Below are positions 16,648 through 24,425 of a stretch of DNA of 29,691 nt, piece after piece. Under the pieces are notes generated by a model. It did no database searches, was not told where the DNA came from, and was given only the letters and a program-made list of their open reading frames with translations. Made by a program: the position numbers and the translations under genes. The DNA is from Hyphomicrobiaceae bacterium (GTDB lineage Bacteria; Pseudomonadota; Alphaproteobacteria; Rhizobiales; Hyphomicrobiaceae), in the NCBI GenBank assembly GCA_025359005.1, contig JANYHP010000118.1:1-29691 (forward strand). The letters run 5' to 3'. Every line of letters begins with the position of its first letter. The first letter of the stretch is position 1.

Positions 16648-18303
16648 TCAAAAACCCATGGCAGCGCCATCGCTGCGCGGATCGGCAGCACCTTCGAAGA
16701 TGCCTTCGGCGTGGCGCACAACGGCGCCAGCGTGGCCCATGGAGACCGAGAACTCCGGGAGGAGTTCGACATTATGGCCGGCCTTGGCAAGGCGCTTGAT
16801 GACTTTGGGATCGAAGCGGGCTTCAAGTTTGAGAGACGTGGTTTCCTCTCCCCACATTTTGCCGAGCAACCAGCGGGGCCGGGTGATCGATTGCTGCAGC
16901 GGGACGCCGAGCATGGCGTAGCGCGAAAAAATTGCGGATTGGGTCTGCGGTTGTCCTTCACCGCCCATGGTACCGTAGACCATGAGGCGGCCATCGGCCA
17001 GACGGGCGAGCGCGGGGTTGAGTGTGTGAAACGGTTTGCGACCGGGCGCGAGTTGGCGAGGGCCTGGAGCATCGAGGAAAAAGCTGGCGCCGCGGTTCTG
17101 CCAGACGATGCCGGTTGTCGGCAGGACGCAGCCTGAGCCGTATTCGAAGTAGATCGATTGAATGAAGCTGACACCAATGCCGTTCCGGTCGATAACGCCG
17201 AGCCAGATGGTGTCACCTTTGTCGATCGGGGCGGGCCAAGGCATTGCCGTTGCCTTGTCGACGCGAGCTGCGGCGGCGTCCAGTTCTGCCTTCTGCAAGT
17301 AGTGGGTTGGATCTTCCGTCATCGATGCGGGGTCGCCGATGATGCGATCGCGAACCAGAAATGCCTGCTTGGTTGCCTCGATGATGGCGTGCAGATAGTG
17401 GAAATCGTCGGCGGCTTTGATCTGCATTCGATCGAACAGAGCCAGAATCATCAATGATGCGAGGCCCTGGGTCGGTGGCGGGAAATTGTAGAGCTGACCA
17501 CACCGGACTTTGACGGTCAGTGGTGTTCGACGCAGAGCGGTATGTGCTGCGAGATCGGCGGCCGTCACGGGCGCACCGATTTTTGCGAGGTCGCTCGAAA
17601 TGTCTTGTGCGATGGCTCCGGAGTAGAAGTCGGCTGTGCCGTGGGCGGCAAGGCGGTATAGCGTGTTGGCAAGTGCGGGCAGCTTCATCAGCTGGCCTTC
17701 GCGGGGCGCTTCTCCGTCGACAAGGAACTGTTCGACGAAGCCTGGAATGCTCTTCAGCTCGTCGCGCTTGACGGCGGTCAGGTCGGCTTGGCTCTTGGTG
17801 ACGGCGAAACCATTCGCGGCATGCCAGGCGGCGTCTTCGACGAGGCGCGAAAGTGGCAATGTGCCGCCGAGTTCGTCGTTGAGTTTCAGTGCTTCGCCCC
17901 AGCCGGAAATGGTGCCCGCGACCGTGTTGGCGGCAAGCGGACCGCGCCAGGGAATGCTGGCGTGTCCGTTGCGGGCGTAGAGGTCCGGGGTTGCGGCGCC
18001 AGCGGCGGCACCGCAGGCATCGATGGCGATGACGTCGCGACCGGGTATGGCGATCAGCCAAAAGCCGTCGCCACCGATGGACGTCATATGCGGGTAGACG
18101 ACCGGCAACGTTGCGGCCATGGCGACCGCGGCTTCGATGGCAGTGCCACCCTCACGCAGCACACGCAGCCCTGCCTCGCTGGCGAGGTGGTGCGGCGACG
18201 TGACCATTCCGCGACGAGACCGAGGCGTGTGGAGCATCGAAAATGGGTCCGTTGAGCGCTGACTTTGCGCCGGACTTTCGCATGGCAATCGCTTGTGCGC
18301 CAT
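16648..18303 (-). CDS. Gamma-glutamyltransferase family protein
   Basis: A self-cleaving Ntn-hydrolase that removes or transfers gamma-glutamyl groups (glutathione, gamma-glutamyl peptides) or, in relatives, opens acylases. From the ATG at 18303 it has 551 residues. The N-terminal part shows GMVTSPHHLASEAGLRVLREGGTAIEAAVAMAATL and IGGDGFWLI. The autocleavage/catalytic threonine is Thr365 in KGDTIWLGVIDRNGIGVSF, followed by the second half PTTGIVWQNRGASFFLD and YGTMGGEGQPQTQ. No clear signal peptide is seen, so it may be cytoplasmic, unlike classic periplasmic Ggt. Start choice: 18390 would overlap the 84-residue gene; 18303 has GGAG close upstream; 18237 (MLHTPRS) is also plausible. The substrate could be something other than glutathione. 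Confidence 0.88.
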   Translation of the reverse strand: MAHKRLPCESPAQSQRSTDPFSMLHTPRSRRGMVTSPHHLASEAGLRVLREGGTAIEAAVAMAATLPVVYPHMTSIGGDGFWLIAIPGRDVIAIDACGAAAGAATPDLYARNGHASIPWRGPLAANTVAGTISGWGEALKLNDELGGTLPLSRLVEDAAWHAANGFAVTKSQADLTAVKRDELKSIPGFVEQFLVDGEAPREGQLMKLPALANTLYRLAAHGTADFYSGAIAQDISSDLAKIGAPVTAADLAAHTALRRTPLTVKVRCGQLYNFPPPTQGLASLMILALFDRMQIKAADDFHYLHAIIEATKQAFLVRDRIIGDPASMTEDPTHYLQKAELDAAAARVDKATAMPWPAPIDKGDTIWLGVIDRNGIGVSFIQSIYFEYGSGCVLPTTGIVWQNRGASFFLDAPGPRQLAPGRKPFHTLNPALARLADGRLMVYGTMGGEGQPQTQSAIFSRYAMLGVPLQQSITRPRWLLGKMWGEETTSLKLEARFDPKVIKRLAKAGHNVELLPEFSVSMGHAGAVVRHAEGIFEGAADPRSDGAAMGF

Positions 18304-18340
18304 GCTCCAAAAATGCCGATTTCGACGCCGCAGCCAGACG

Positions 18341-18595
18341 TCAGATTTTACCCTGACGCCGTAAATTGCGGACCACGCCGACGGCTGCATTCCATTGATA
18401 AATCGAAACCTGCTCGCCGTAGCGCGATCGGGCCTGGGCCGCTATGGCGGCGCACGTCCGCGGCGTTTCGTTGGCGCTGCGATTGCAGGAATTTTGCAAG
18501 GCGGAAATTGGAATCTCGCGCTGCGGTGCCTGCTGGGCCAGTGTCACGTTTGGCACGAGTGCTAATCCGACGGCCACGAGTGTTGCGCGATACAT
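18341..18595 (-). CDS. Small exported protein of unknown function
   Basis: An 84-residue protein with a clear Sec signal (MYRATLVAVGLALVPNVTLAQQ) and probable cleavage after LAQ. The mature part of about 60 residues has two cysteines (SCNRSANETPRTCAAI) that could form a disulfide, and a basic C-terminus (GVVRNLRRQGKI). I recognise no family. It is on the same strand as the gamma-glutamyltransferase and stops 37 bases before that gene's chosen start, so cotranscription is likely. GGGGCAG lies upstream of the ATG. The convincing signal peptide is the main reason for calling it a gene. Confidence 0.65.
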   Translation of the reverse strand: MYRATLVAVGLALVPNVTLAQQAPQREIPISALQNSCNRSANETPRTCAAIAAQARSRYGEQVSIYQWNAAVGVVRNLRRQGKI

Positions 18596-18705
18596 TCTAC
18601 TGCCCCAAGAGTTTGCGCTAATGTTGTGTGGTCGTTGCGTGCACGCTCAGGTCATGAAAGTCCATTCGGGCGCTAACGAAAGTGTTTCGCGATAACGATG
18701 CGTGT

Positions 18706-20505
18706 TCAGATCTTCGCCAGCACGGCTGTCACTTCCTTGGGCGCGCGAAAGTCTTCGGGGATGCCGCACAGTCCGATTTTCTGGAAGAAGCGACCCAGGG
18801 CCGGCGATGCCGTGATCACGGCGAACGGGATCGCTACGAGATAGCCGGCAGTGAGGGGCAGGCTCCACCACAGGACCGTCGGTGCGATCAACCAAAGCAG
18901 GCCGCAGACCACAATGCCGAATAAAGTCTGTGGCCACAGGTTCTGGACGGCGGTGCGCCAGGAAATGCCATAGGCGTCGCGGCTTTGCCCGCCCCAGGTG
19001 ACCGACTTGCCAAAGGCAAGACCGATCATGAAGATCGTGGTGCGGATGGTCGAGATCGCGCCTTGAAGGAACGAGAAGACAAGTTCGAGCACGGCGCTTG
19101 CGATGAAGCGGAGCGGACCGCCGTATTGGGCCATGCCGCCCTTGGTCAGCACAACGTCGGCGAGCCCTGCGATTTTGGGCATCAGGTACATGCCGAAAAA
19201 GCCGATATACAGGAATTTCGCCAGGCCGGTTGGATAGTTTGCAATTCCTTGGGCCTGCCACGCGGCGATGGGCAGCAGGGCGATCATCAGAGTCCAGGCG
19301 GGCAAGCCGACGAACATCAGCACGGCCCAGACCAACTGGAAGCGGCTCATGGCATGCAAACCAGGCGTATCAAGCAGTTTGAGATACTGCATATTGCCTT
19401 GGCACCAACGGACATCGCGCAACGCGAAGTCGAGCATGGTGGGTGGGTTTTCTTCCCACGAGCCATTCTCGACCGGAAGCACGCGGACTTCATAGCCCGC
19501 GCGGCGCATGAAAGTCGCTTCGACCTGATCGTGGCTTAGAATATGGCCACCCAACGGGGGCTTGCCCGGAAGCACTGGCAATTCGCAACTGTCGCGGAAC
19601 GGTTTGATGCGGACGACGGCGTTGTGGCCCCAGAACGGGCCGCAGTCGCCCACCCACCACGCCTGCCCCATGGTGTAGGCGCGCATGCCGTGGCGCATGC
19701 CGAATTGGAATGTGCGGGCGAAGGCCGATGATGACGGCATACCGACGACCAGGGATTGGAGGATGCCGAGCTTGGGGTATGCCTGCATCATGCGGACGAG
19801 CCTGACGATGGCGTCGCCGCTCATGACGCTGTCGGCGTCAAGGGGGAGCATGAGTTCGAAGTCGTTGCCCCAGCGGTCGCAGAAATCGCGGACATTGCCG
19901 GCCTTGTAGCCCTTGTTGTCGGTGCGGCGGCGGTAGGTGAGGCGAACGCCGTCGGGGTCGGTGGCTTTCCAATCGGCGAACGCCTTCTCCTCGATCGCGG
20001 CCACCGCGTCGTTGTTGGTGTCGGAGAGGACGAAATAGCTGAACGCCTTGCCTTCGCCGGTGGCGTCGACGCTGGCCTTGACGGTCTTCAGACGCAGGAT
20101 GGCGCGCGCCGGATCTTCGTTTCGCACGGTCATGGAGATGGCGGTCTTGATGGTGAGCGCGGTGGGCACGTCACCGGCGGCGGCGAACGGGGCCACATCG
20201 CGCATCGCGTTCTTGTGGAAATGCAACAGCCACAAGCCGATCACGGCATTCCAGAAGCCGAGGACGGTCCAGGGGGTGCCGAGCGCGAAGCCGACGAAGA
20301 GGATCACGTCAACCAGCGTCCAGCCGCCGGAGCCGAGGACGATGGCCGCCAGCCAGAGCATGGCCAGGTAGGTCGCGACGTTGAGAACAAGGACGACCCG
20401 GCGGCGCTGGCTCAGCTCGTCGATCGATTGCAGGCCGGTTGGCGTCGTGAGTTGCAAGGGCTGGCGCGCGCCAGCGGGTGTCGCGGACTCGAAAGTTTCC
20501 GACAT
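18706..20505 (-). CDS. opgH: Glucans biosynthesis glucosyltransferase H
   Basis: An inner-membrane GT2 glycosyltransferase that polymerises UDP-glucose into the beta-1,2 backbone of osmoregulated periplasmic glucans. Two helices precede the catalytic domain (about 38-58 and 65-98). Catalytic motifs are SDTNND (161-166), LDADS (222-226), HDQVEA (325-330) and RDVRWCQGN (363-371, the QxxRW position). Several helices follow at about 388-420, 435-460 and 470-560. At 599 residues it lacks the long N- and C-terminal extensions of E. coli OpgH (~847), as is usual in alphaproteobacteria. The normal partner opgG is not next to it in this window. It is transcribed alone; 286 bases separate it from the TRAP gene upstream. 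Confidence 0.94.
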   Translation of the reverse strand: MSETFESATPAGARQPLQLTTPTGLQSIDELSQRRRVVLVLNVATYLAMLWLAAIVLGSGGWTLVDVILFVGFALGTPWTVLGFWNAVIGLWLLHFHKNAMRDVAPFAAAGDVPTALTIKTAISMTVRNEDPARAILRLKTVKASVDATGEGKAFSYFVLSDTNNDAVAAIEEKAFADWKATDPDGVRLTYRRRTDNKGYKAGNVRDFCDRWGNDFELMLPLDADSVMSGDAIVRLVRMMQAYPKLGILQSLVVGMPSSSAFARTFQFGMRHGMRAYTMGQAWWVGDCGPFWGHNAVVRIKPFRDSCELPVLPGKPPLGGHILSHDQVEATFMRRAGYEVRVLPVENGSWEENPPTMLDFALRDVRWCQGNMQYLKLLDTPGLHAMSRFQLVWAVLMFVGLPAWTLMIALLPIAAWQAQGIANYPTGLAKFLYIGFFGMYLMPKIAGLADVVLTKGGMAQYGGPLRFIASAVLELVFSFLQGAISTIRTTIFMIGLAFGKSVTWGGQSRDAYGISWRTAVQNLWPQTLFGIVVCGLLWLIAPTVLWWSLPLTAGYLVAIPFAVITASPALGRFFQKIGLCGIPEDFRAPKEVTAVLAKI

Positions 20506-20791
20506 GGTGGTCGTCCGAATTTGATGTGGAGACAGGTGACTTCAGCTGTAGGCACCGAGCACCAATCGCGCTGAACCAAGAATGAATGTGCCGGCCGACG
20601 CTTCGCTGCGTCACCATGCCGTAGTCACGCGCCTGCCGGCGCGAGAAGATGATTTCTTGTTAATATGTATTGGTATCAATATCTTACATATTCTTTCAGA
20701 CCTCACGCGCTGTGCGTGGGGAGGCGGCGAACGGTCGCTACCTCCCCACTTTGCATGCCCGCGGGTGTCGCTGATGGCCCCAGTGTTTGCG
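20506..20791. other. opgH upstream gap, no gene seen
   Basis: These 286 bases hold no convincing gene. The part at 20650-20700 is strikingly AT-rich for this window and contains TATTG-GTAT-CAATA, an inverted repeat with 5-base arms. This is a plausible place for the opgH promoter, but no clear -35/-10 pair was found. Confidence 0.4.
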
Positions 20792-21817
20792 CTAATTGGC
20801 GGCGTTGAATTTCTTGAGGCTTTCCTTGAGCCCCGACATCGCGGTGGCAGGATCGACGCCATTCTTCTTGACGCCTTCGCCCCACTTGGCTTCGAGCGGC
20901 TCGGCGGCCTTGCGCCACAAGGCGAGTTGCTCAGGTGTGATCGTATAGAGTTCCGCTTCGGGATTTGCCTTCACCTTGGCGACGCCGGCGCGCTCGAATT
21001 CACCCCAAGGACCACCGACCTTGCCGGCAGCGTCGGTGTTGCAATTGGCATCGACGGCCTTCTTCTGGTTGTCACTCAGGCTTGCGTACTTGTCCTTGTT
21101 TATGACCCAGACGAACGTCGTCACGTAGAGCGGTGCGTCCATGTGATATTTGGTGACCTTGTCAGCGCCGAACAGCACCAGCGATCCCCAGGGGAATGCA
21201 ACGGCGTCGGCTACGCCCTTTTCAAGGACGTCGCGCACTTCCGGTGCGGACGATTGGATGTTGGTGCCACCGAGCGATGTCACGAGATTGGCAAACGTGG
21301 CGTGTGGCGGGCGGATCTTCATGCCCTTGATGTCGTCGGGAACGAGGATCTTCTTGGTCCGTGAATGGAACGAGCTCGGGTCGTGGACGAAGGCGAGGCA
21401 ATACTTCACGTCCTTCATCTCGGCGGCGGCGTACTTGCGATACCAGTCGTCGAGGGCCTCCGAGCCGCCCTTGGCATCCTTCATCAGGAACGGCAGTTCG
21501 CCGGCAGCAATAACGGGGAAGCGGCCGGGCTGATAGCCGGGGTTGACGTAAGTTACGTCGGCGATGCCGTCGCGGGCCATATCGTAGTGGTCGAACGCCT
21601 TGCCGAGTTGCTGGGCGGGGTAGACCTTGAAGGTTATTGAGCCGCCCGAGGCTTTGTTGACGGCAGCGCCCCAGTCCTCCATCGCCTTGTGCAAGGGATG
21701 CGACGCGGGCACCCAATGAGCGAGCTTGAGTTCCACCGGTTTGTCCTGCGCCAGAGCCGGCGCAAGTGCCATGCATGATAAAGTCGCCGCGGCGGCGGCC
21801 AATTTCGTCAGGTTCAT
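20792..21817 (-). CDS. TRAP transporter solute-binding protein, DctP family (orphan)
   Basis: A periplasmic receptor of 341 residues for a tripartite ATP-independent importer of organic acids. The signal peptide is MNLTKLAAAAATLSCMALAPALAQ. The mature protein has the DctP pattern: LKLAHWVPASHPLHKAMEDWGAAVNKASGG, FKVYPAQQLGKAFDHYDMARDGIADVTYVNPGYQPGRFP, and the ligand-binding region DIKGMKIRPPHATFANLVTSLGGTNI, then APEVRDVLEKGVADAVAFPWG. The ATG at 21817 has GGAGGA upstream, whereas the start 15 bases earlier has none. No dctQ/dctM membrane genes are in the window, so it must work with distant permeases. Its closeness to the benzoate genes allows an aromatic acid ligand, but this is a guess. 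Confidence 0.92.
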   Translation of the reverse strand: MNLTKLAAAAATLSCMALAPALAQDKPVELKLAHWVPASHPLHKAMEDWGAAVNKASGGSITFKVYPAQQLGKAFDHYDMARDGIADVTYVNPGYQPGRFPVIAAGELPFLMKDAKGGSEALDDWYRKYAAAEMKDVKYCLAFVHDPSSFHSRTKKILVPDDIKGMKIRPPHATFANLVTSLGGTNIQSSAPEVRDVLEKGVADAVAFPWGSLVLFGADKVTKYHMDAPLYVTTFVWVINKDKYASLSDNQKKAVDANCNTDAAGKVGGPWGEFERAGVAKVKANPEAELYTITPEQLALWRKAAEPLEAKWGEGVKKNGVDPATAMSGLKESLKKFNAAN

Positions 21818-22200
21818 ACCTAGTCCTCCCAATCACAGCGGCTGTTGTTTCGGCCGCTGCGTGTTCACGTCCACACGCTAGCAGACGCACCAATGACGGC
21901 AAGAGTGCGTCCTGAACTCCCTTGCCGTCGAGCGTACCACATTTAGGCTATGTGCTCCGCAAGAGGCCAGCAGTTCGGCTCTCGCTGTGTTGCAATCCAT
22001 GCGCGGGCATTCTCGCGCCTGAAAGACTGTGCCAGCGATTGTCCCACTCATGCGACGTAGGCCGCCGGAGTTCGTGGACATCCAAAAGCGTGCCGCAGGA
22101 GCGGACTCGCCTCACGGGCGCGCACGGGGATTAGTCGCGTCGCCGCAGCATCGGCGTTCATTAATCGCGTGCCGTGCCGGTGTCCGAACGGCGACGCAGG
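21818..22200. other. 383-base gap without a recognisable gene
   Basis: The gap lies between the TRAP binding-protein start and the VOC gene stop. Short open frames on both strands here have no recognisable protein features. A 7-base inverted repeat, CAGCGGC (21836-21842) with GCCGCTG (21853-21859), sits in the leader of the TRAP gene and may be regulatory. I see no U-tracted terminator for the box operon. Confidence 0.5.
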
Positions 22201-22773
22201 TCAACCCGGCGATCGGGACAGTTCCGCAATCGCATCGGCCAGATGGGGGTCCGTGATGTTCTTGGCGCCGGCGGCGACACGGATCTTGTGGGCACGGCCG
22301 AGCACCTCTGCATGCGTGAAGCCCACCGGCGGTTCGAACTTGTAGCTGGCGAGTTCGAAGATGTGGCCGAGGGGATCGCGGAAATAGAGGCTGTCCATAA
22401 AGCCGCGGTCGATCTCGCCGGATGAGGCGAAGCCGTGCGCCTTCAGGCGGGCTGCTGCCTGGGTATAGGTGGCGCGTGATACGTTGAACGCCAGATGGTG
22501 CAGGCTGCCGGCTTTGAGCGGTGTCGGGCGCGAGTCTTTGGCCCATGTTTCACTGGTGAAAACGGTGATCAGGCGGCCGTCGCCGGGATCGAAATAAAGA
22601 TGATTTTGAGTTTCGTCATCGAGATTGGGCTGCTCGAAAACCAAGGGCATGCCGAGCACGCCCTGCCAAAAGTCGACGGAGGTCTGGCGGTCGGCGCCCA
22701 TGAAGGTGATGTGATGGATGCCTTGAGTTTGGATTTTCGGGGTTTGGATTTTGGGTGGGGGCGGACTGGGCAT
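22201..22773 (-). CDS. VOC/glyoxalase-fold protein at the end of the box cluster
   Basis: A 190-residue vicinal-oxygen-chelate protein. The two halves begin at GIHHITFMGADRQTSVDFWQGVLGMPLV (about 18-45) and GSLHHLAFNVSRATYTQAAARLKAHGF, ending DSLYFRDPLGHIFELASYKF. Candidate metal ligands are His in IHHI, His in LHHL and Glu in IFELAS, as in extradiol dioxygenases and related isomerases. It starts 30 bases after the boxA stop on the same strand and is very likely the last gene of the operon. The reaction is unknown; a role in aromatic or acyl-CoA intermediate handling fits the context. The N-terminus contains a 5-residue tandem duplication (PKIQT twice) from a 15-base DNA repeat, so the true start is uncertain. 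Confidence 0.85.
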   Translation of the reverse strand: MPSPPPPKIQTPKIQTQGIHHITFMGADRQTSVDFWQGVLGMPLVFEQPNLDDETQNHLYFDPGDGRLITVFTSETWAKDSRPTPLKAGSLHHLAFNVSRATYTQAAARLKAHGFASSGEIDRGFMDSLYFRDPLGHIFELASYKFEPPVGFTHAEVLGRAHKIRVAAGAKNITDPHLADAIAELSRSPG

Positions 22774-22803
22774 CGAAAGCTCACTTGGTTGGCGGGGCGC
22801 CGC

Positions 22804-24003
22804 TCAATAGGTCTCGACGTGATAACGGCCGGTCGAACGCATGTCGGGTTTGAGGGCACTCCAGTCAAGTCCGATTTTGCGGCAGACGTCGGCGAGCGCT
22901 TCTTCCACGCCGGCCTCCATATCCTTCAATCCGCAAATGAAGATGTGGGTGTTCGGATCGGGTAGGAGCTTGGCCATCTGGGTCGCTTCCTTGCGGATGC
23001 GATCCTGCACGTACTCCTTGTCGGCGCCGGGAACGCGCGAAAAGACGAGATGTTTTTCGAGCAGGGCGTTCGGCACTTTCTGCAGGGGGCCGAAGTAGGG
23101 AAGTTCCTGGGGCGTGCGCGCGCCGAAGAACATGAGGGCCTTGCCCGGCGCATTCTCCATGGCGCGGCGGCGGCGTTCGGTGAAGGCGCGGAAGGGGGCC
23201 GAGCCGGTGCCGGTGCAGATCATGATGATATTGGCTTGCGCATCGTTGGGCATCAGGAAGGTGGCGCCGAAGGGGCCTGTCACCTCCACCTTGTCGCCAA
23301 CTTTGAGGTCGCACATGTAGTTGGAGCCGATGCCGTCGGCGACGCGCTTGATGGTCAGGGAGATGTTGTTGGCGTTGCGCTTCTCGCCATCGCGGGCGGA
23401 GGCGACGGAATAGAGGCGGATATCGTGCTTGCGGCTGTCAGCGCGCGTTCCCGGGGGAATGATGCCGAGCGACTGGCCTTCGAGGACGGGAAAAGATTGG
23501 TCGCCGAAGCCGAGGACGATATGGCGGATATCGCTCTCGGTGGTTGCGGCCGTGATGCGGAAGTTGCCCTGAACGGTCGCGATAGCAGGCTTGTCGCGGC
23601 GAAAGAGATGGATGGCCGGCTTGGCGGCGGATGCAGGCGGGATTACTTTGCCGCCGACCCCGGCGTGCGCGCTGGCCAGCAGTTTTTCGACTTCGTCGTC
23701 ACCGGCGTCGGCGGTGGCAGTCGCGTCGGCACCGAGTTCGGCTTGCGATGGAAGCTCGTTCCATCCCAGTTGTTCGGTGATCGAATAGGCGCGCGCGGTC
23801 GCGACGACGCGCCAATTGTCGATGGAGCCTGTGGGGCAAGGGGCGATGCAATCGAGGCAGAAATTGCATTTCTCGGCGTCGACGACGTAGTTCGTGTCGT
23901 CGTGCGTCACCGCGCCGACGGGGCATGTGGCCTCGCACGTGTTGCAGCGAATGCAGATCTCAGGGTCGATGAGGTGCTGCTTTTTGAGGGTGGTGGTGGT
24001 CAT
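22804..24003 (-). CDS. boxA: Benzoyl-CoA 2,3-epoxidase reductase component BoxA
   Basis: BoxA passes electrons from NADPH to BoxB. From the ATG at 24003 it has 399 residues. The N-terminal ferredoxin-like domain carries two [4Fe-4S] motifs: CIRCNTCEATCP (Cys17, 20, 23, 27) and CNFCLDCIAPCP (Cys46, 49, 52, 56). After a linker comes a ferredoxin-NADP reductase module with the FAD motif RLYSVAS (196-202) and the nucleotide motif CTGTGSAPFR (263-272), ending with the family tail GRYHVETY. The frame is open upstream to 24081, but those residues are not typical of BoxA and MTTTTLKKQHLIDPE is a natural start. A 422-base gap separates it from boxB, unusually long for this operon. Confidence 0.95.
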   Translation of the reverse strand: MTTTTLKKQHLIDPEICIRCNTCEATCPVGAVTHDDTNYVVDAEKCNFCLDCIAPCPTGSIDNWRVVATARAYSITEQLGWNELPSQAELGADATATADAGDDEVEKLLASAHAGVGGKVIPPASAAKPAIHLFRRDKPAIATVQGNFRITAATTESDIRHIVLGFGDQSFPVLEGQSLGIIPPGTRADSRKHDIRLYSVASARDGEKRNANNISLTIKRVADGIGSNYMCDLKVGDKVEVTGPFGATFLMPNDAQANIIMICTGTGSAPFRAFTERRRRAMENAPGKALMFFGARTPQELPYFGPLQKVPNALLEKHLVFSRVPGADKEYVQDRIRKEATQMAKLLPDPNTHIFICGLKDMEAGVEEALADVCRKIGLDWSALKPDMRSTGRYHVETY

Positions 24004-24425
24004 TGCATCGTTCGCGCATTTTTGAGTGACAAAAGGAACGGTTTGTCGGGGTGCAGTTGGATTGGCGGCTGGGATATCCACAAACTACGACAATGGCACC
24101 AGACTACAGTCACGTTCGATTGTATCGCGTAGCTTGCAGTTGAGCGCTAAGCTAAAATCCCGGGATGGACCAAGACATCGTCGATCAAGATATTCTCTTT
24201 GGTGAGCTTCGATATCGATACGCCAATCGCCCTATCCACCGGGTACCAAGTCATTCGTGACAATTAGGCCACATGGCGGTCATTGGCCGTGAAGCCAAAA
24301 GTCAGTAATCCTATGTTCGCGACGATCGTCTTGATGGATTTAAACCAATCCATTTGCGCTGCTTCGTAACGTTGGGGTAGGCGCCCTTTGCGCCGTAACC
24401 CAACTTACGCCCACGCGCTGCTTCC
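24004..24425. other. 422-base gap between boxB and boxA
   Basis: This gap is less GC-rich than its neighbours and has no recognisable gene. It holds a ~34-base palindromic element (24371-24404), a 7-base hairpin ATGGATT/AATCCAT (24334-24353), an inverted repeat TAGCTT/AAGCTA around 24130-24155, and three isolated TGCA sites (24004, 24052, 24135). On the minus strand a TACAAT box (24124-24119) could be a weak -10 for boxA, but no good -35 accompanies it. A 31-codon frame starting near 24164 (+) shows nothing recognisable. Confidence 0.5.
24371..24404. repeat. Palindromic intergenic element, copy 1 (downstream of boxB)
   Basis: GTTGGGGTA (24371-24379) pairs with TAACCCAAC (24396-24404) with one mismatch; inside it GGCGC pairs with GCGCC around a 5-base loop, and one base (24395) is bulged. 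Flanking TTACG follows. It belongs to the common type of intergenic palindromes with GTTGGGTTACGGCGC arms that I recall from many bacterial genomes. A second copy, in the opposite orientation, lies at 26104-26137. Confidence 0.8.

Noticed and set aside
19756..20574. 272-codon plus-strand frame opposite opgH
   Set aside because: Shadow of the opgH catalytic domain; Val/Gly/Glu-rich with no family match.
21922..22256. Short open frames in the gap between the TRAP gene and the VOC gene
   Set aside because: They overlap each other on both strands, lack ribosome binding sites and have no recognisable protein features.
23050..24132. 360-codon plus-strand frame opposite boxA
   Set aside because: Antisense to the two iron-sulfur motifs and reductase module; low-complexity Gly/Ala/Val content.
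24164..24259. Short plus-strand frame of about 31 codons in the boxA-boxB gap
   Set aside because: No ribosome binding site, no similarity recognised, and too short to support.
24371..24404. CRISPR-like or insertion-sequence end interpretation of the palindromic elements
   Set aside because: Only two dispersed copies, no regular spacers, no target-site duplication and no transposase; they fit small intergenic palindromes better.
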